A stretch of DNA of 64,000 nt, from the NCBI GenBank assembly GCA_018813765.1, contig JAHJBC010000001.1, forward strand, positions 124,001-188,000, in the 5' to 3' direction. Below, piece after piece: positions 8,186-17,109 of the stretch. Made by a program: the position numbers and the translations under genes. This stretch comes from Gammaproteobacteria bacterium. Lineage in GTDB: Bacteria > Pseudomonadota > Gammaproteobacteria > Burkholderiales > Gallionellaceae. The notes under the pieces were generated by a model. It made no database searches, was not told the DNA's origin, and saw only the letters and a list, made by a program, of their open reading frames with translations. Numbering within the stretch: position 1 is the stretch's first letter; each line of letters opens with the position of its first letter.

Positions 8186-9040
8186 ATGGAATCAAATAAC
8201 AACACTTCCGAAGCCGGGCCGCAGACGCCCCCTTCCGCGCTGGTTTCGGCTGTACGTCACCTTTTGCGACCCTTGGTCAAGTTGCTGCTGACGCATTCGA
8301 TCACCTACCCTTTTCTGTCAGATCTGCTGAAGTCGATCTATGTTGAAGTGGCCACCGAGGAGTTTCGGCTTCAGGATAAGCCGCAGACGGATAGCCGCAT
8401 CAGTCTGTTAAGCGGGGTTCATCGCAAGGATGTCAAACAGTTGCGTCCGGACAGGAACCTGGAGCAGACGATCCCTGCCTCGGCATCGCTGAGCGCGAAG
8501 CTGGTGAAGGTGTGGTCCAGCGACCCCAAGCGCCTCGACGAAACCGGCCGCCATCGCCCTTTGCCCAGGCTGATGAGCGAAGGCGGGGGTGCTTCGTTTG
8601 AAGGGCTGGTCAACTCGGTCAGCAAGGATATTCGTTCACGCGTGATCCTGGATGAATGGTTGCGCACCGGGTTTGCCCGGATCGATGAGGAAGGCCGCGT
8701 CTGCCTGAATACCGAGCCAGATTTCAAGGCCGGCGATCTGGATGAGAAGGCATATTTTCTGGGCCAGAACATTCACGATCACTTGTGTGCGGCATCGCGC
8801 AGCCTTGAAGGGGATCAGCCGCTGCCGCTCGATGGCAGCGTCCAAAGCAACAGGCTGACTGCCGAATCGATCGCCGAGCTGGAGGCGCTTTCCAGGAAGT
8901 TGGGGATGGAGTTACTGGATGCGGTACACAAGCGCGTCAATGAACTGGAGGCGCGAGATGCCGACAATCCAGACGCACGGCAACGAATGAATTTGGGTAT
9001 CTATTTCCACTCCGGGGATGGAAAAAAACGCGGGCCTTGA
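8186..9040 (+). CDS. DUF6502 family protein, probable winged-helix regulator
   Basis: A 284-residue soluble protein. The N-terminal half has an Arg/Leu-rich helix (VRHLLRPLVKLLLTHSITY), then PFLSDLLKSIYVEVA, then the helix-turn-helix-like segment DSRISLLSGVHRKDVKQLR (about residues 69-87). This arrangement marks DUF6502 proteins and suggests a winged-helix DNA-binding domain. The rest is helical and of unknown role. The predicted -10 box (8175-8180) lies almost against the ATG at 8186, and no Shine-Dalgarno is visible, so translation may be leaderless. The two palindromes directly upstream make autoregulation a reasonable guess. The target and signal are unknown. Confidence 0.75.
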   Translation: MESNNNTSEAGPQTPPSALVSAVRHLLRPLVKLLLTHSITYPFLSDLLKSIYVEVATEEFRLQDKPQTDSRISLLSGVHRKDVKQLRPDRNLEQTIPASASLSAKLVKVWSSDPKRLDETGRHRPLPRLMSEGGGASFEGLVNSVSKDIRSRVILDEWLRTGFARIDEEGRVCLNTEPDFKAGDLDEKAYFLGQNIHDHLCAASRSLEGDQPLPLDGSVQSNRLTAESIAELEALSRKLGMELLDAVHKRVNELEARDADNPDARQRMNLGIYFHSGDGKKRGP

Positions 9041-9078
9041 ACTCAAGCAAAGTAGCATGATTGCCAGCCTTCCCGATA

Positions 9079-11097
9079 TCACTCCTGTACACACACCCGG
9101 TTGCGCCCAGAGTATTTTGCCGCATACAAGGCCGCATCGGCACGCCTGAGCATGGCTGCCACACCGTCATCCTCCGCGACCAGGGCGGCAACTCCTATCG
9201 ATACCGAGAATGATATGGACACTTCCGGTTCAAGTTGCACTTCCGTTGCGGCGACAGCTTCCCGCAGCCGCTCCGCCGCTTCCCGCGCTTGCGCTCCGTT
9301 TGCTTCCGGCAACAAGATACAGAACTCTTCGCCGCCGATGCGGCCGATGATGTCGATCTCGCGCATCGTCTGACGGCAGACGTCGCTCAACCGTTGCAAA
9401 ACCGTGTCGCCCGAATGATGCCCATAGGTGTCGTTGATGGATTTGAAGTGATCCACATCCACCATCAGGATGGACAAAGGTTTGCCGTAACGTCTGGTAC
9501 GCACGATCTCCTGTTCGGCCAATTCGTAGAAATGACGCCTGTTGTTCAGCCCGGTCAGCGCATCGATTTGCGCCTGCCGTTCAAGTTCAAGCTCGAATTT
9601 CTTTCTTTCGGTGATGTCATGGAAGGCAACGACAATGCCCGCGGCTTTCTGCTCCTTGATGATCGCGGAGACGCTTACCGAGATTGGCAATGCCTGCCCG
9701 TTCTTGCACCTGAAGAATTCCTCCATCCCGCGGTAGGTGGTTCCGGTCTTTACCACCTGCAGCAGCTTGCAATCTGCCCTGTTGCATGACGAACCGTCTT
9801 CCCGGACATGCAGCAGACCATGCATGTCTCTGCCGAGGAGTTCGTGATCGTTGTAGCCCAGCAGGAGGCCGGCCTCCGGGTTTGCAAATGTGATCTGGCC
9901 GTTGTGGTCGGTAACCAGCAAGCCGTCGCTCATGGTGGTGGTGATCTCGCGCAGACGGGCCTCGTCTTCCTTCAACCGGCTTTGCGCCAGCATGCGGCTT
10001 AACCGGAAATAGGCGATCGCCAGCGATCCGAATGCAAGCAATAGGTAGATAACGCCGAACAGGATGCTTCTGGCCGTCCGGTTGTTTGCGGAACTACCGG
10101 CGAGCTCTTCATCCGAAGTGAACGAAACGATCTTCCATTTGTATTCACTCGCCGTCAGTTCCTGCTGGCTGGATGAGCGCGGCAGCGGAGAGCCGGTTGA
10201 GGAACGCTGTCCGGCCAGCAGCGGATATACCGTGGCATAAACGTACAGGCCCTTCTCGGTTTGCAGGGCGCCGCTCTCGCCGGCCGATATCGCGCTCCAT
10301 TCGGCGGCATGGTCTTGTCCGAACCTGCGCTCGGGTTTGCCCAGCATGAAACCCCATTCGTCTTCGCTCCTTGCACTGTTCAACCAGTATCCATCACGGT
10401 TGAGCAGCATGCCGCTGCTCGCATCGCTGCCGCGCATGGCCTCGCGAAAGTGGCCCAGCAGTTTTTCACCAAAATAATTGAGCAGGATGATCCCGCGCTT
10501 GCGTCCGGCGCTATCGAATACCGGGGTGCCGAAACGGATCATCGGCTTGTAGGGGATCTCCAACTGGTCGTGCTCGACGTTCAGGTCCATGGGCGAGACG
10601 AATATCTCGTTGCGCTCGAGCTTGTAACTGTCACGGAAAAAATAGCGTTCGGATTTGTCCTGCAACTGAGCGCGCGGCACGATGGACGGGCTGCCCGCAT
10701 TGAAATTGATGCGGATGATCTCGCGCCCGGTCGCATCCAGATAGCGCACCTGGTCGTAGCAGCCTTTGGCTCTGGCCATTTCAAGGAACAGATTGGCCAG
10801 ATCATCGGCTCGCCCTGCCCTGTTGTCGCCGTCCAGGTAATGGTGCAATGCGGGGGTGGCGGCAAGAAGTTGCAGGTCCGAGGCGACCGACGAAAAATCA
10901 TGCGTCACCAGGTTCTTCGCGATTTCGATGCGCGCCGCTTCCCTCACTTTGGCCCGATCAATCCGGTCCTGTGCGTCGAGATGCAGGCTGGTGACGATGG
11001 CGATCGAAAGGATTGCCGCTGCAGGCAGATAGATCAATACGAATTGCCGCAGCAATATGGAGCTGCGAATTCTCGCTGTAGTGCGCACAAGAAACAT
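9079..11097 (-). CDS. Membrane diguanylate cyclase: Cache-like sensor, PAS, GGDEF
   Basis: A 672-residue inner-membrane protein predicted to make cyclic di-GMP from two GTP. It has a transmembrane helix near residues 18-40, a large periplasmic double-Cache-like sensor domain (about 45-335), a second helix near 345-368, a PAS domain (about 385-505, ending in the FHDITERKK linker) and a GGDEF domain. The active site is GGEEF at 588-592. Five residues upstream is the RxxD inhibitory site (Arg579-Asp582), so product inhibition is expected. There is no EAL domain. The ATG at 11097 has GGAGG five bases upstream. It appears monocistronic. The sensed ligand cannot be told from sequence. Confidence 0.93.
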   Translation of the reverse strand: MFLVRTTARIRSSILLRQFVLIYLPAAAILSIAIVTSLHLDAQDRIDRAKVREAARIEIAKNLVTHDFSSVASDLQLLAATPALHHYLDGDNRAGRADDLANLFLEMARAKGCYDQVRYLDATGREIIRINFNAGSPSIVPRAQLQDKSERYFFRDSYKLERNEIFVSPMDLNVEHDQLEIPYKPMIRFGTPVFDSAGRKRGIILLNYFGEKLLGHFREAMRGSDASSGMLLNRDGYWLNSARSEDEWGFMLGKPERRFGQDHAAEWSAISAGESGALQTEKGLYVYATVYPLLAGQRSSTGSPLPRSSSQQELTASEYKWKIVSFTSDEELAGSSANNRTARSILFGVIYLLLAFGSLAIAYFRLSRMLAQSRLKEDEARLREITTTMSDGLLVTDHNGQITFANPEAGLLLGYNDHELLGRDMHGLLHVREDGSSCNRADCKLLQVVKTGTTYRGMEEFFRCKNGQALPISVSVSAIIKEQKAAGIVVAFHDITERKKFELELERQAQIDALTGLNNRRHFYELAEQEIVRTRRYGKPLSILMVDVDHFKSINDTYGHHSGDTVLQRLSDVCRQTMREIDIIGRIGGEEFCILLPEANGAQAREAAERLREAVAATEVQLEPEVSISFSVSIGVAALVAEDDGVAAMLRRADAALYAAKYSGRNRVCVQE

Positions 11098-11316
11098 ACT
11101 GTCCTCCGCTGCGTATCCGGCAGCTTTGTGATACGGGGATGGCCCTGCTCGACGACAAACTGCTTTGCCACAGGCTTCGAATCATTCCGGATATCATAAC
11201 CCAGGTGGCGAATCCGGACCGAATCCCGGAATCAGCATTGGGAGATGCCTCGCCATAGTTTCCTAGTACCATACATGCCCTGCTTGTACCCTCACCGCCC
11301 GCAACTGGAACACTGT

Positions 11317-11991
11317 ATGGATAATTACGATCACACCCCTTTTTATATGCGCAAAACTTTCGTCCAGTTCGTCGCGATGATGGCGCTGGCGGCTATCCTT
11401 GGCGGGTATCTGTTGTCGCAGCTGGTGTTGCGGATGAATGATCTGTCGGCACAGCGCAGCGTGCAGTTGCTGGAGATCGAGGAGTATTTGGATGACGCCG
11501 CCATCACGCTGGGGCAGCAGGTGCAGGAGTGGAAGAATCTGCTGCTGCGCACCGAGAGCCAGGAACTTCATGCCAGGCACATTGAAGCTTTCAAGGAATC
11601 CAGTGTCGGTGTGCAGTATGCGCTGCGCAATACCAAGCGGGCCATGCAGGAGATCGGCATGGATACGGCGGATATCGACAACCTGATCAACGAGCACAGG
11701 TCGCTTCTGGCCATCTATCTGCAGGCTTTCTCCAAGCTGGACCCCAATGATGCGAGCTCCATCGGCGAGGTGGACAGGCAGATCAGGGGGGTGGATCGCA
11801 AGCTGCAGACGAACATCACCACCGTGAAATCCGCCACTTCGAAGTTCGCGAAGAATCAGATGACCGGGAACTCGCCCGCCGAGAAGTACAGGCACCTGAT
11901 GTTCGGCATGCTGGTCGCGATGTGTCTGTTCCTGATGGCCTTGCTCGGATTCGCCCTTGCTTATCGTTATGTGCGGGTGCGCGGCGATTGA
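11317..11991 (+). CDS. Membrane protein with periplasmic helical-bundle sensor domain
   Basis: A 224-residue protein with two transmembrane helices, at about residues 13-36 and 190-215, flanking a long helical periplasmic segment rich in Glu, Gln and Leu. The layout equals the four-helix-bundle ligand domain of chemoreceptors and sensor kinases, but the cytoplasmic part is only a few residues, so no output domain exists. ATG at 11317 is chosen. Longer starts (11245, 11275) add residues in the gap and lack good ribosome sites. It diverges from the diguanylate cyclase gene (start 11097). It might assist a separate receptor, but this is speculation. Confidence 0.65.
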   Translation: MDNYDHTPFYMRKTFVQFVAMMALAAILGGYLLSQLVLRMNDLSAQRSVQLLEIEEYLDDAAITLGQQVQEWKNLLLRTESQELHARHIEAFKESSVGVQYALRNTKRAMQEIGMDTADIDNLINEHRSLLAIYLQAFSKLDPNDASSIGEVDRQIRGVDRKLQTNITTVKSATSKFAKNQMTGNSPAEKYRHLMFGMLVAMCLFLMALLGFALAYRYVRVRGD

Positions 11992-12067
11992 TTCTGGCGG
12001 ACGGCCGATCTTGAGCGCTCACGTCTGCTGGGCTGCGTGAAGCGACGTCTCTTGTTCTCAGACTGGA

Positions 12068-12946
12068 TCAACCCCTGACGATGAATTGCTCCAGCGCCGC
12101 CGCGACTTGCTCCGGCTGGTCGTGCTGGACGTTGTGGCCGGAGTCGTCGATCTTGACGACCTGTACGTTGGGGAAGCTTTCGATGCGGCTGCGGTATTCG
12201 TCGGGGTCGTTGCCGAAGCGCTGCTGCATGAAGCCCTGATCGGCGGCCAGTACCAGCACGGGCGCGGTGATCTTGCGCCACACTTCCTTGGCGTCTTCCG
12301 CGCGCCACGGGATGGGCGAGGGTATCTTGTGCCAGGGGTCGCAGGCCATCTCGATCTGTCCGTCTTCGCGCGTGCGGCTGACGCTGCGTGAAAGGAAGGC
12401 GGCCCTGCTCTCGCTCAGGCGCGGGTTGCTCGCCATCAGCCGGCGCGCCAGCGATGCGTGATCGGGATAGCTGCGTTGCCGCGGCTGCTCGCGTATCTCG
12501 TCCAGCCAACTCTTCATGGTGGTGGAAATTTCGGCGTCCTTCGCCGCCGGCTTCAGCCCAAGGAAATCCAGCATGACCAGTTGTGCGACGCGTTCGGGGC
12601 GCACACCCGCCACCATGGCGGCGATGTTGGCGCCCATGCTGTGCCCAACGATGCGTGCGGGTTCATCCTTCGAGTAGCGGTCGAGCAGACAGTCGAGGTC
12701 GGCGTAGTAATCGTGGAACCAGTAAGGCCGCGCCAGCCACTCCGATGCGCCGTAACCGCGCCAGTCTGGCGCAATGATGTGCCAGGGCTGCTTGAGTGCA
12801 TCGACGACGAACTGAAAGGTGGCGGACGAATCCATGCGGCCGTGCAGGAAGAACAGCACCGGCGCGTCGGCCGGGCCCCAGTGGCGGATGCAGTAGTTGA
12901 TGCCGCGTATGTTGACGGTTTCGGTTCGGGACGGGAGAAGAGGCAT
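12068..12946 (-). CDS. Alpha/beta hydrolase
   Basis: A 292-residue alpha/beta-hydrolase-fold enzyme. The oxyanion-strand segment is VLFFLHGRMDSSATF, the nucleophile elbow is GHSMGAN, the acid is probably in the VLAADQGF region, and the catalytic His is in DDSGHNVQHDQPEQV near the C terminus. All elements of a Ser-Asp/Glu-His triad are present. The substrate cannot be predicted. The ATG at 12946 (MPLLPSRTE) is chosen. The same frame stays open upstream to 13282, but that part overlaps the isochorismatase-like gene and has no coding character in this frame. The next gene upstream on the same strand, the isochorismatase-like hydrolase, ends 32 bases before it, so the two may be cotranscribed. 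Confidence 0.88.
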   Translation of the reverse strand: MPLLPSRTETVNIRGINYCIRHWGPADAPVLFFLHGRMDSSATFQFVVDALKQPWHIIAPDWRGYGASEWLARPYWFHDYYADLDCLLDRYSKDEPARIVGHSMGANIAAMVAGVRPERVAQLVMLDFLGLKPAAKDAEISTTMKSWLDEIREQPRQRSYPDHASLARRLMASNPRLSESRAAFLSRSVSRTREDGQIEMACDPWHKIPSPIPWRAEDAKEVWRKITAPVLVLAADQGFMQQRFGNDPDEYRSRIESFPNVQVVKIDDSGHNVQHDQPEQVAAALEQFIVRG

Positions 12947-12978
12947 GGCGATTAAACTTCCGGAATGTCCAGGCGCTG

Positions 12979-13545
12979 CTATTTGACGAGTTTTGAAAGT
13001 TTCTTGAAAGAATCGGTGCCGGCTATCTTGAGCAGCTGGAACATGACGGATTCGGTGCTGGTGGGCACTGCGCCGGCGAGCACCATGGCTTCGATCGCGG
13101 TCTGTTTGTTGTCGGGGCTGCGGCTCATCACGGCATCCTTGACCAGATGCACGTCGAAGCCTTCGCCCAGCAGTTCGATGACGGTCTGCAACACGCAGAC
13201 ATGGGTCTCCATGCCGCTGACGATGACCTGTGTTTTGCCGGTGGCCTTGAGTTGTTTGATGAAGTCGTCGTTGCCGCAGCAACTGAAGGTGAGTTTTTCG
13301 ATGCCGGGCGCGGCGGGCGCCCGTTGCCTCAGTTCGCCCAGTGTCGGACCCAGGCCTTTGACATATTGTTCGGTGAAGATGACCGGGAGCGCGAGTTCAT
13401 TCGCGCTCTCCAGCAGGATGCCGATGTTTCTGGTCAGCCGCTGCAGCGCGTTCTGGTCCATGGCGGCGCAGAGTCTTTCCTGCACGTCGATGACAAGCAG
13501 CACGGCTTTGGCCGGGTCCAGTAGGAATTTGTTTCGGACAGACAT
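12979..13545 (-). CDS. Isochorismatase-family cysteine hydrolase
   Basis: A 188-residue cytosolic hydrolase of the isochorismatase-like superfamily. The catalytic triad is visible: Asp20 in LLVIDVQ, Lys84 in GIEKLTF, and nucleophile Cys117 in SGMETHVCVLQ, with the typical cis-peptide region before it. Members of this branch (YcaC-like) act on amides or related small molecules. The true substrate is unknown. The genes downstream (alpha/beta hydrolase) and upstream (tpm) run in the same direction with gaps of 32 and 94 bases. Confidence 0.88.
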   Translation of the reverse strand: MSVRNKFLLDPAKAVLLVIDVQERLCAAMDQNALQRLTRNIGILLESANELALPVIFTEQYVKGLGPTLGELRQRAPAAPGIEKLTFSCCGNDDFIKQLKATGKTQVIVSGMETHVCVLQTVIELLGEGFDVHLVKDAVMSRSPDNKQTAIEAMVLAGAVPTSTESVMFQLLKIAGTDSFKKLSKLVK

Positions 13546-13639
13546 GGTCGCTCCATTCGGTTTCGTCGATCTGAGACCGGATTATGAATGAAGGCGCGGC
13601 CGAATGGGATGGTTGAACGCGCCGGACAGGATGGCAGCC

Positions 13640-14302
13640 CTATCCGGGAACGAGCCGGTATACCTTGTGCTCGGCGCAGCTTGCTGCTCCCGCCTTGTCC
13701 CGCCCTGCTTCCGTTACGCTCTCGACATGGGCCAGTTCGATCTGGAAGTCTTTGCCATATAACGCGGCGATCTCGACGGAGATGCCCATGCGTACTTCCA
13801 GCATCTCGCCGGCTTCGGCATCCTCGACGGTCAGCAGGAACACTTTGCAGGCTGGCGGTAGTATTTTTTTCAGGTGGGCGACATAACGTCGGCGCAGGTC
13901 TTCCGGCAATGCGGTGAGCGCGGCGCGGTCGTAGACGACGTCGATGCTGCCCAGCTCGGCGCGGCTGGCGGTGAAGTAGTCGCCGCACAGGATGGCTATC
14001 TTTCCGCTTTGCCACAGGGTGAATCGCCCGACTGCGCGGCGGGTCGGCTGCATGTGGTTCTCGCGGAAGAATGCGCGCACCGCGACGGGACTCAGTTCCA
14101 GCCCGATCACTTCATGTCCTTGCTGCGCCAGCCAGATCATGTCCAGGCTTTTCCCGCACAAGGGTACGAATACCCGGCTGCCCGGCGCGAGGTCGAGTCC
14201 GCGCCAGAAGCGGGCAAGGAGCGGGCTGACTTCTGTCTGGTGAAAGTCGGTCTGCCGGTCACGCCAGCATTGCTGCCAGAGTGCGTTGTCGCGGCTGGTC
14301 AT
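13640..14302 (-). CDS. tpm: Thiopurine S-methyltransferase
   Basis: A 220-residue SAM-dependent methyltransferase of the bacterial TPMT family. The N terminus has WQQCWRDRQTDFHQ, followed by the cofactor motif RVFVPLCGKSLDMIWLA, GHEVIGLELSPVAV, and a later YDRAALTALP. It should methylate thiol, selenium or tellurium compounds; bacterial homologues are linked with selenite and tellurite resistance. Length matches the family (about 215-220). The gene heads a run of three same-strand genes (tpm, isochorismatase-like, alpha/beta hydrolase). Confidence 0.9.
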   Translation of the reverse strand: MTSRDNALWQQCWRDRQTDFHQTEVSPLLARFWRGLDLAPGSRVFVPLCGKSLDMIWLAQQGHEVIGLELSPVAVRAFFRENHMQPTRRAVGRFTLWQSGKIAILCGDYFTASRAELGSIDVVYDRAALTALPEDLRRRYVAHLKKILPPACKVFLLTVEDAEAGEMLEVRMGISVEIAALYGKDFQIELAHVESVTEAGRDKAGAASCAEHKVYRLVPG

Positions 14303-14516
14303 GGTTGTGCACGATTGGTTGCGGGCCTGGAATTCCAGGAGGGATCATGCGTAAGCCGTTAAGGGATGTTGAGTGGTTCAACCTGGTGCAGCGTAACACT
14401 TGTGCCAGCCAGATTGAAAAGATTGACGCAAGCCGTTGTTACGCATAGGCTTGGACATGGCAGAGATGTGCGCAAATGCTGTGCCGCCTGGAAAAGCATG
14501 TGAAAGGAGGTTAGCT

Positions 14517-14777
14517 ATGATCGACAGGGAAACCATTCTGAAGACCTTGCAATGCAACCCGATCGAGTATCCGAAGCTGCTCGAGAGCAAGTTTCCGCAT
14601 GTCTTGGAGAAGATCGTCTGTCTCTGGGGTTCGCCGGAAGCGGAGGGATATTTCACCGACCTGTTGCAGCCCAACGGTCGCGGCGGCGGCAGAATGGATC
14701 GCGACGGTTTTCCGGATCAGGTGTGGCAGGAGATACTGCATCTGAAGGTGCAGCACAGCAAATTGCACCCGGAATAG
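14517..14777 (+). CDS. Small conserved-looking protein of unknown function
   Basis: An 86-residue soluble protein. ATG at 14517 follows a full GAAAGGAGG ribosome site at a good distance, which strongly supports translation and fixes the start 81 bases inside a longer open frame. The sequence begins with a Leu-rich helical part (ETILKTLQCN..YPKLLESKFPHVLEKIVCLWGSPEAEGYFTDLL) and then a Gly/Arg loop and a Trp-containing helix. It resembles small helical regulators in size, but no family is recognised. It is isolated, with 214 bases before and 54 after. Confidence 0.65.
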   Translation: MIDRETILKTLQCNPIEYPKLLESKFPHVLEKIVCLWGSPEAEGYFTDLLQPNGRGGGRMDRDGFPDQVWQEILHLKVQHSKLHPE

Positions 14778-14831
14778 GTCCTTCTGCATCCACCCATCGC
14801 GTCGTCCGGGTACTCTGGCGTCTCCAGCAGA

Positions 14832-15407
14832 TCAGGCGGTCGGCTTGAACTGCAGGGAGCAAGCCAGGATGCCCGCCACAAAATCATTGCCACTCTGCTC
14901 GGCGATCGCCCCCGGCAACAACTTGAAGCACACCAGCGTGGCGATGGCACTGCGAACCTTGTGATGCGCAGTCAGCTCCCATACGGCGTCGAACTCGCCC
15001 TGTTTGAAGACCATCTCGATACCCAGGCCGCTCCGGTTCGCCGACTCGGCAATCTGCATGCGCCCCATCTCGCCGCTGCTTTTCCCTTTCGCTTGGGCGA
15101 CAAAACCCGAATCGCCGGATGCAATGGAGACCTTCGAGGCATCGAAGGTCGTGTGTGCGGAGAAATAATTGAACAGCTTGTCGTCGAACTCCGTGTCGGA
15201 TTCGCCCTGCGCCTCGTGCTTGCCCGCACCGCCCAGAAATTCGAAATCGGCACTCGGTCTGTTCTCGGTGAGGCGTCGCACCAGGGCGACTTTCTCGCAG
15301 GTAAATTTCAGCGCCCGCTCGGACATCAGGCATGACTGGTCTTCGGACTTCCCCATGCTGTTAACGAGGAAGGAATCGAGCTTCAGTTCGAGGCGGACTT
15401 CAATCAT
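14832..15407 (-). CDS. Protein of unknown function coupled to rlmL
   Basis: A 191-residue soluble protein with no signal peptide or membrane segment. Its ATG overlaps the TGA of the RlmL-type methyltransferase gene (ATGA at 15407-15404), which argues for translational coupling and makes the gene call credible despite no recognised family. The N-terminal part (IEVRLELKLDSF) looks like a beta-strand, with Cys residues near positions 26 and 37 and KFTCEKVALVRRL following. A role near RNA modification or translation would be guilt by association only. Confidence 0.65.
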   Translation of the reverse strand: MIEVRLELKLDSFLVNSMGKSEDQSCLMSERALKFTCEKVALVRRLTENRPSADFEFLGGAGKHEAQGESDTEFDDKLFNYFSAHTTFDASKVSIASGDSGFVAQAKGKSSGEMGRMQIAESANRSGLGIEMVFKQGEFDAVWELTAHHKVRSAIATLVCFKLLPGAIAEQSGNDFVAGILACSLQFKPTA

Positions 15408-16549
15408 TTTGGTCTGTTGCTCCCCGCCACGATCTTGTACTCAAACAACCTGCATTCGATCGCGCCGTTATAGAGTGGAATGCGCTTTGACGGCGTCAGG
15501 CGCATGAGCTTGGTGATGCGCAGGTCGGCGGTGAACAGGTAGGTGTCCCAGCCGCCGAATCTCTGTTTCAGCACGTTGCCCAGTTGCGGATACAGCTCGG
15601 CCAGTTCGTCCTCGTCTCCCATGCGTTCGCCGTAGGGCAGGTTGGCCACCAGGATGCCCTCTTTCTCGGGCGGCGATGCTTCGAGTGCGTTGCACTGTTT
15701 CAGATCCACGGTCTCGCGGATGCCCGCCTCTTCCAGATTTTGGTGCGCGGCCCTGAGCGCATCGCCGTAGAGGTCGCTGCCGTAGATGGGCAATTCGCAC
15801 ACCGGCTTCTGCGCGGCGATGGCGGCCTCGCGCATCGCGGCCCAGGCTTTGGCATCGAAGTTCTTCAGTTTCTCGAACGCGAATTTGCGCGCGATGCCGG
15901 GCATGATGTTGAGCGAGATCTGCGCAGCTTCGATCAGGAAGGTGCCGCTGCCGCACATCGGGTCCAGCAGCGGGATGCCGGGTCTCCAGCCGGTCATCAT
16001 CAGGATGCCCGCGGCAAGGTTCTCGCGCAGCGGCGCGATGTTGGTGTGGATGCGCACGCCACGCTTGTACAGCGCGTCGCCCGAGGTATCCAGATACAGC
16101 GTGAAGTTGTCACCCTCAAAGAAGGCGTGGATGCGCATGTCCGGATCGAGCTTGGCGACGCTGGGGCGCACGTTCTTCTCGGCGCGGAACTTGTCGCACA
16201 CGGCGTCCTTGATCTTGAGCGTGATGAATTCCAGGCTCTTCAACGGACACTTGATCGCGGTGACCTTGACCAGGATGGTGCAGCTCACATCGAACCAGCG
16301 CGTCCACGGCAGATCGTAAACGGCCTTGTAGACATCCTGCTCGTCGCGGAAGCGCGTGGCATCCTTCACGCGCCAGAGGATGCGCGAGGCAAGGCGGCTT
16401 TGCAGGTTGATGCGGTAGCAGGTCGGCCAGTCACCCGCGAATGCAATGCCGCCGGCGCTGATGCGCACGTCGGTGGCGCCGAACGAGCTCAGCTCTTCGG
16501 CGAGGAGCTTTTCCAGTCCGCGCGGGCAGGTGGCGAAGAAATCAGGCAT
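15404..16549 (-). CDS. rlmL: THUMP-domain 23S rRNA guanine-N2 methyltransferase (RlmL-like, short form)
   Basis: A 381-residue RNA methyltransferase. The N-terminal region begins MPDFFATCPRGLEKLLAEEL, then a THUMP domain, then a Rossmann methyltransferase domain with motif I DPMCGSGTFLIEAA (about residues 197-210) and motif IV ANLPYGERM (about 304-312, with Leu where the usual motif has Pro). It matches the N-terminal half of E. coli RlmKL, which makes m2G2445 in 23S rRNA. The RlmK half is absent, as is common in betaproteobacteria. A hypothetical gene overlaps its stop by four bases, and hemJ lies upstream in the same direction (6-base gap), so hemJ-rlmL-hypothetical may be one transcript. 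Confidence 0.9.
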   Translation of the reverse strand: MPDFFATCPRGLEKLLAEELSSFGATDVRISAGGIAFAGDWPTCYRINLQSRLASRILWRVKDATRFRDEQDVYKAVYDLPWTRWFDVSCTILVKVTAIKCPLKSLEFITLKIKDAVCDKFRAEKNVRPSVAKLDPDMRIHAFFEGDNFTLYLDTSGDALYKRGVRIHTNIAPLRENLAAGILMMTGWRPGIPLLDPMCGSGTFLIEAAQISLNIMPGIARKFAFEKLKNFDAKAWAAMREAAIAAQKPVCELPIYGSDLYGDALRAAHQNLEEAGIRETVDLKQCNALEASPPEKEGILVANLPYGERMGDEDELAELYPQLGNVLKQRFGGWDTYLFTADLRITKLMRLTPSKRIPLYNGAIECRLFEYKIVAGSNRPK

Positions 16550-16555
16550 ATCGGA

Positions 16556-16966
16556 TCAGAACGGTTGCACTTCAACAAGGATCAGCACGGCCAACAGCAC
16601 CAGCACCGGTACTTCATTGAAGAAGCGGAACCAGACATGGCTGCGGGTATTGCGGTCTTCGGCAAACACCTTCAGCAGATGGCCGCAATAAAAGTGATAG
16701 ACGACCAGCCCGGCGACCAGGGTGGTCTTCACGTGCAGCCAACCGCCAGTAAAATCGTAGGCGAACCACAACCACAGCCCGGTGATGACGGCGAGCGCGC
16801 CGATGGGCGTGACGAACTTGTACAGTTTGCGTTCCATCAGCTTCAGGCGATCGCGCACGGCCTGCTCTTCCGCCATCGCATGGTTGACGAAGATGCGCGG
16901 CAGGTAGAACAGACCGGCGAACCAGCTGACGACAAAGAAGATATGGAATGCTTTGAGCCACAACAT
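16556..16966 (-). CDS. hemJ: HemJ-type protoporphyrinogen IX oxidase
   Basis: A 136-residue membrane protein with four predicted helices. Conserved HemJ features are the N-terminal KAFHIFFVVSWFAGLFYLPR, the HVKTTLVAGLVVYHFYCG segment holding conserved His and Lys, and the C-terminal RFFNEVPVLVLLAVLILVEV. It should oxidise protoporphyrinogen IX to protoporphyrin IX, the penultimate step of heme synthesis, in the inner membrane. The product fits the usual HemJ length (about 140). It lies 6 bases upstream of rlmL on the same strand. The inverted-repeat element at 16993-17109 sits directly upstream, between it and the ABC permease gene. Confidence 0.85.
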   Translation of the reverse strand: MLWLKAFHIFFVVSWFAGLFYLPRIFVNHAMAEEQAVRDRLKLMERKLYKFVTPIGALAVITGLWLWFAYDFTGGWLHVKTTLVAGLVVYHFYCGHLLKVFAEDRNTRSHVWFRFFNEVPVLVLLAVLILVEVQPF

Positions 16967-16992
16967 GACAATTCTCCAAAACTTAATTTACT

Positions 16993-17109
16993 CGTCATTC
17001 CGGCGCAGGCCGGAATCCAGCAGTCATATATCCCGCGAAGCGGACAAAACCGAAAGGTCTGCTGCGCAGGCCTTCTTCTTACTGGATTCCGGCCTGCGCC
17101 GGAATGACG
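16993..17109. repeat. MITE-like element with 28-base terminal inverted repeats, copy 2
   Basis: Perfect 28-base arms at 16993-17020 and 17082-17109 have the same sequence as copy 1. The core is 61 bases and keeps the TCCCGCGAAGCGGACAAAAC segment. The right arm ends one base before the TAA codon (17110-17112) of the downstream permease gene, so insertion stopped exactly at the gene's 3' end. Confidence 0.85.

Noticed and set aside
12947-13282. Upstream part of the alpha/beta hydrolase frame
   Set aside because: It lies inside the isochorismatase-like gene in another frame and has no coding character.
15584-17107. 507-codon frame antisense to rlmL and hemJ
   Set aside because: It is a shadow frame running across two real genes and into a repeat, with no domain.
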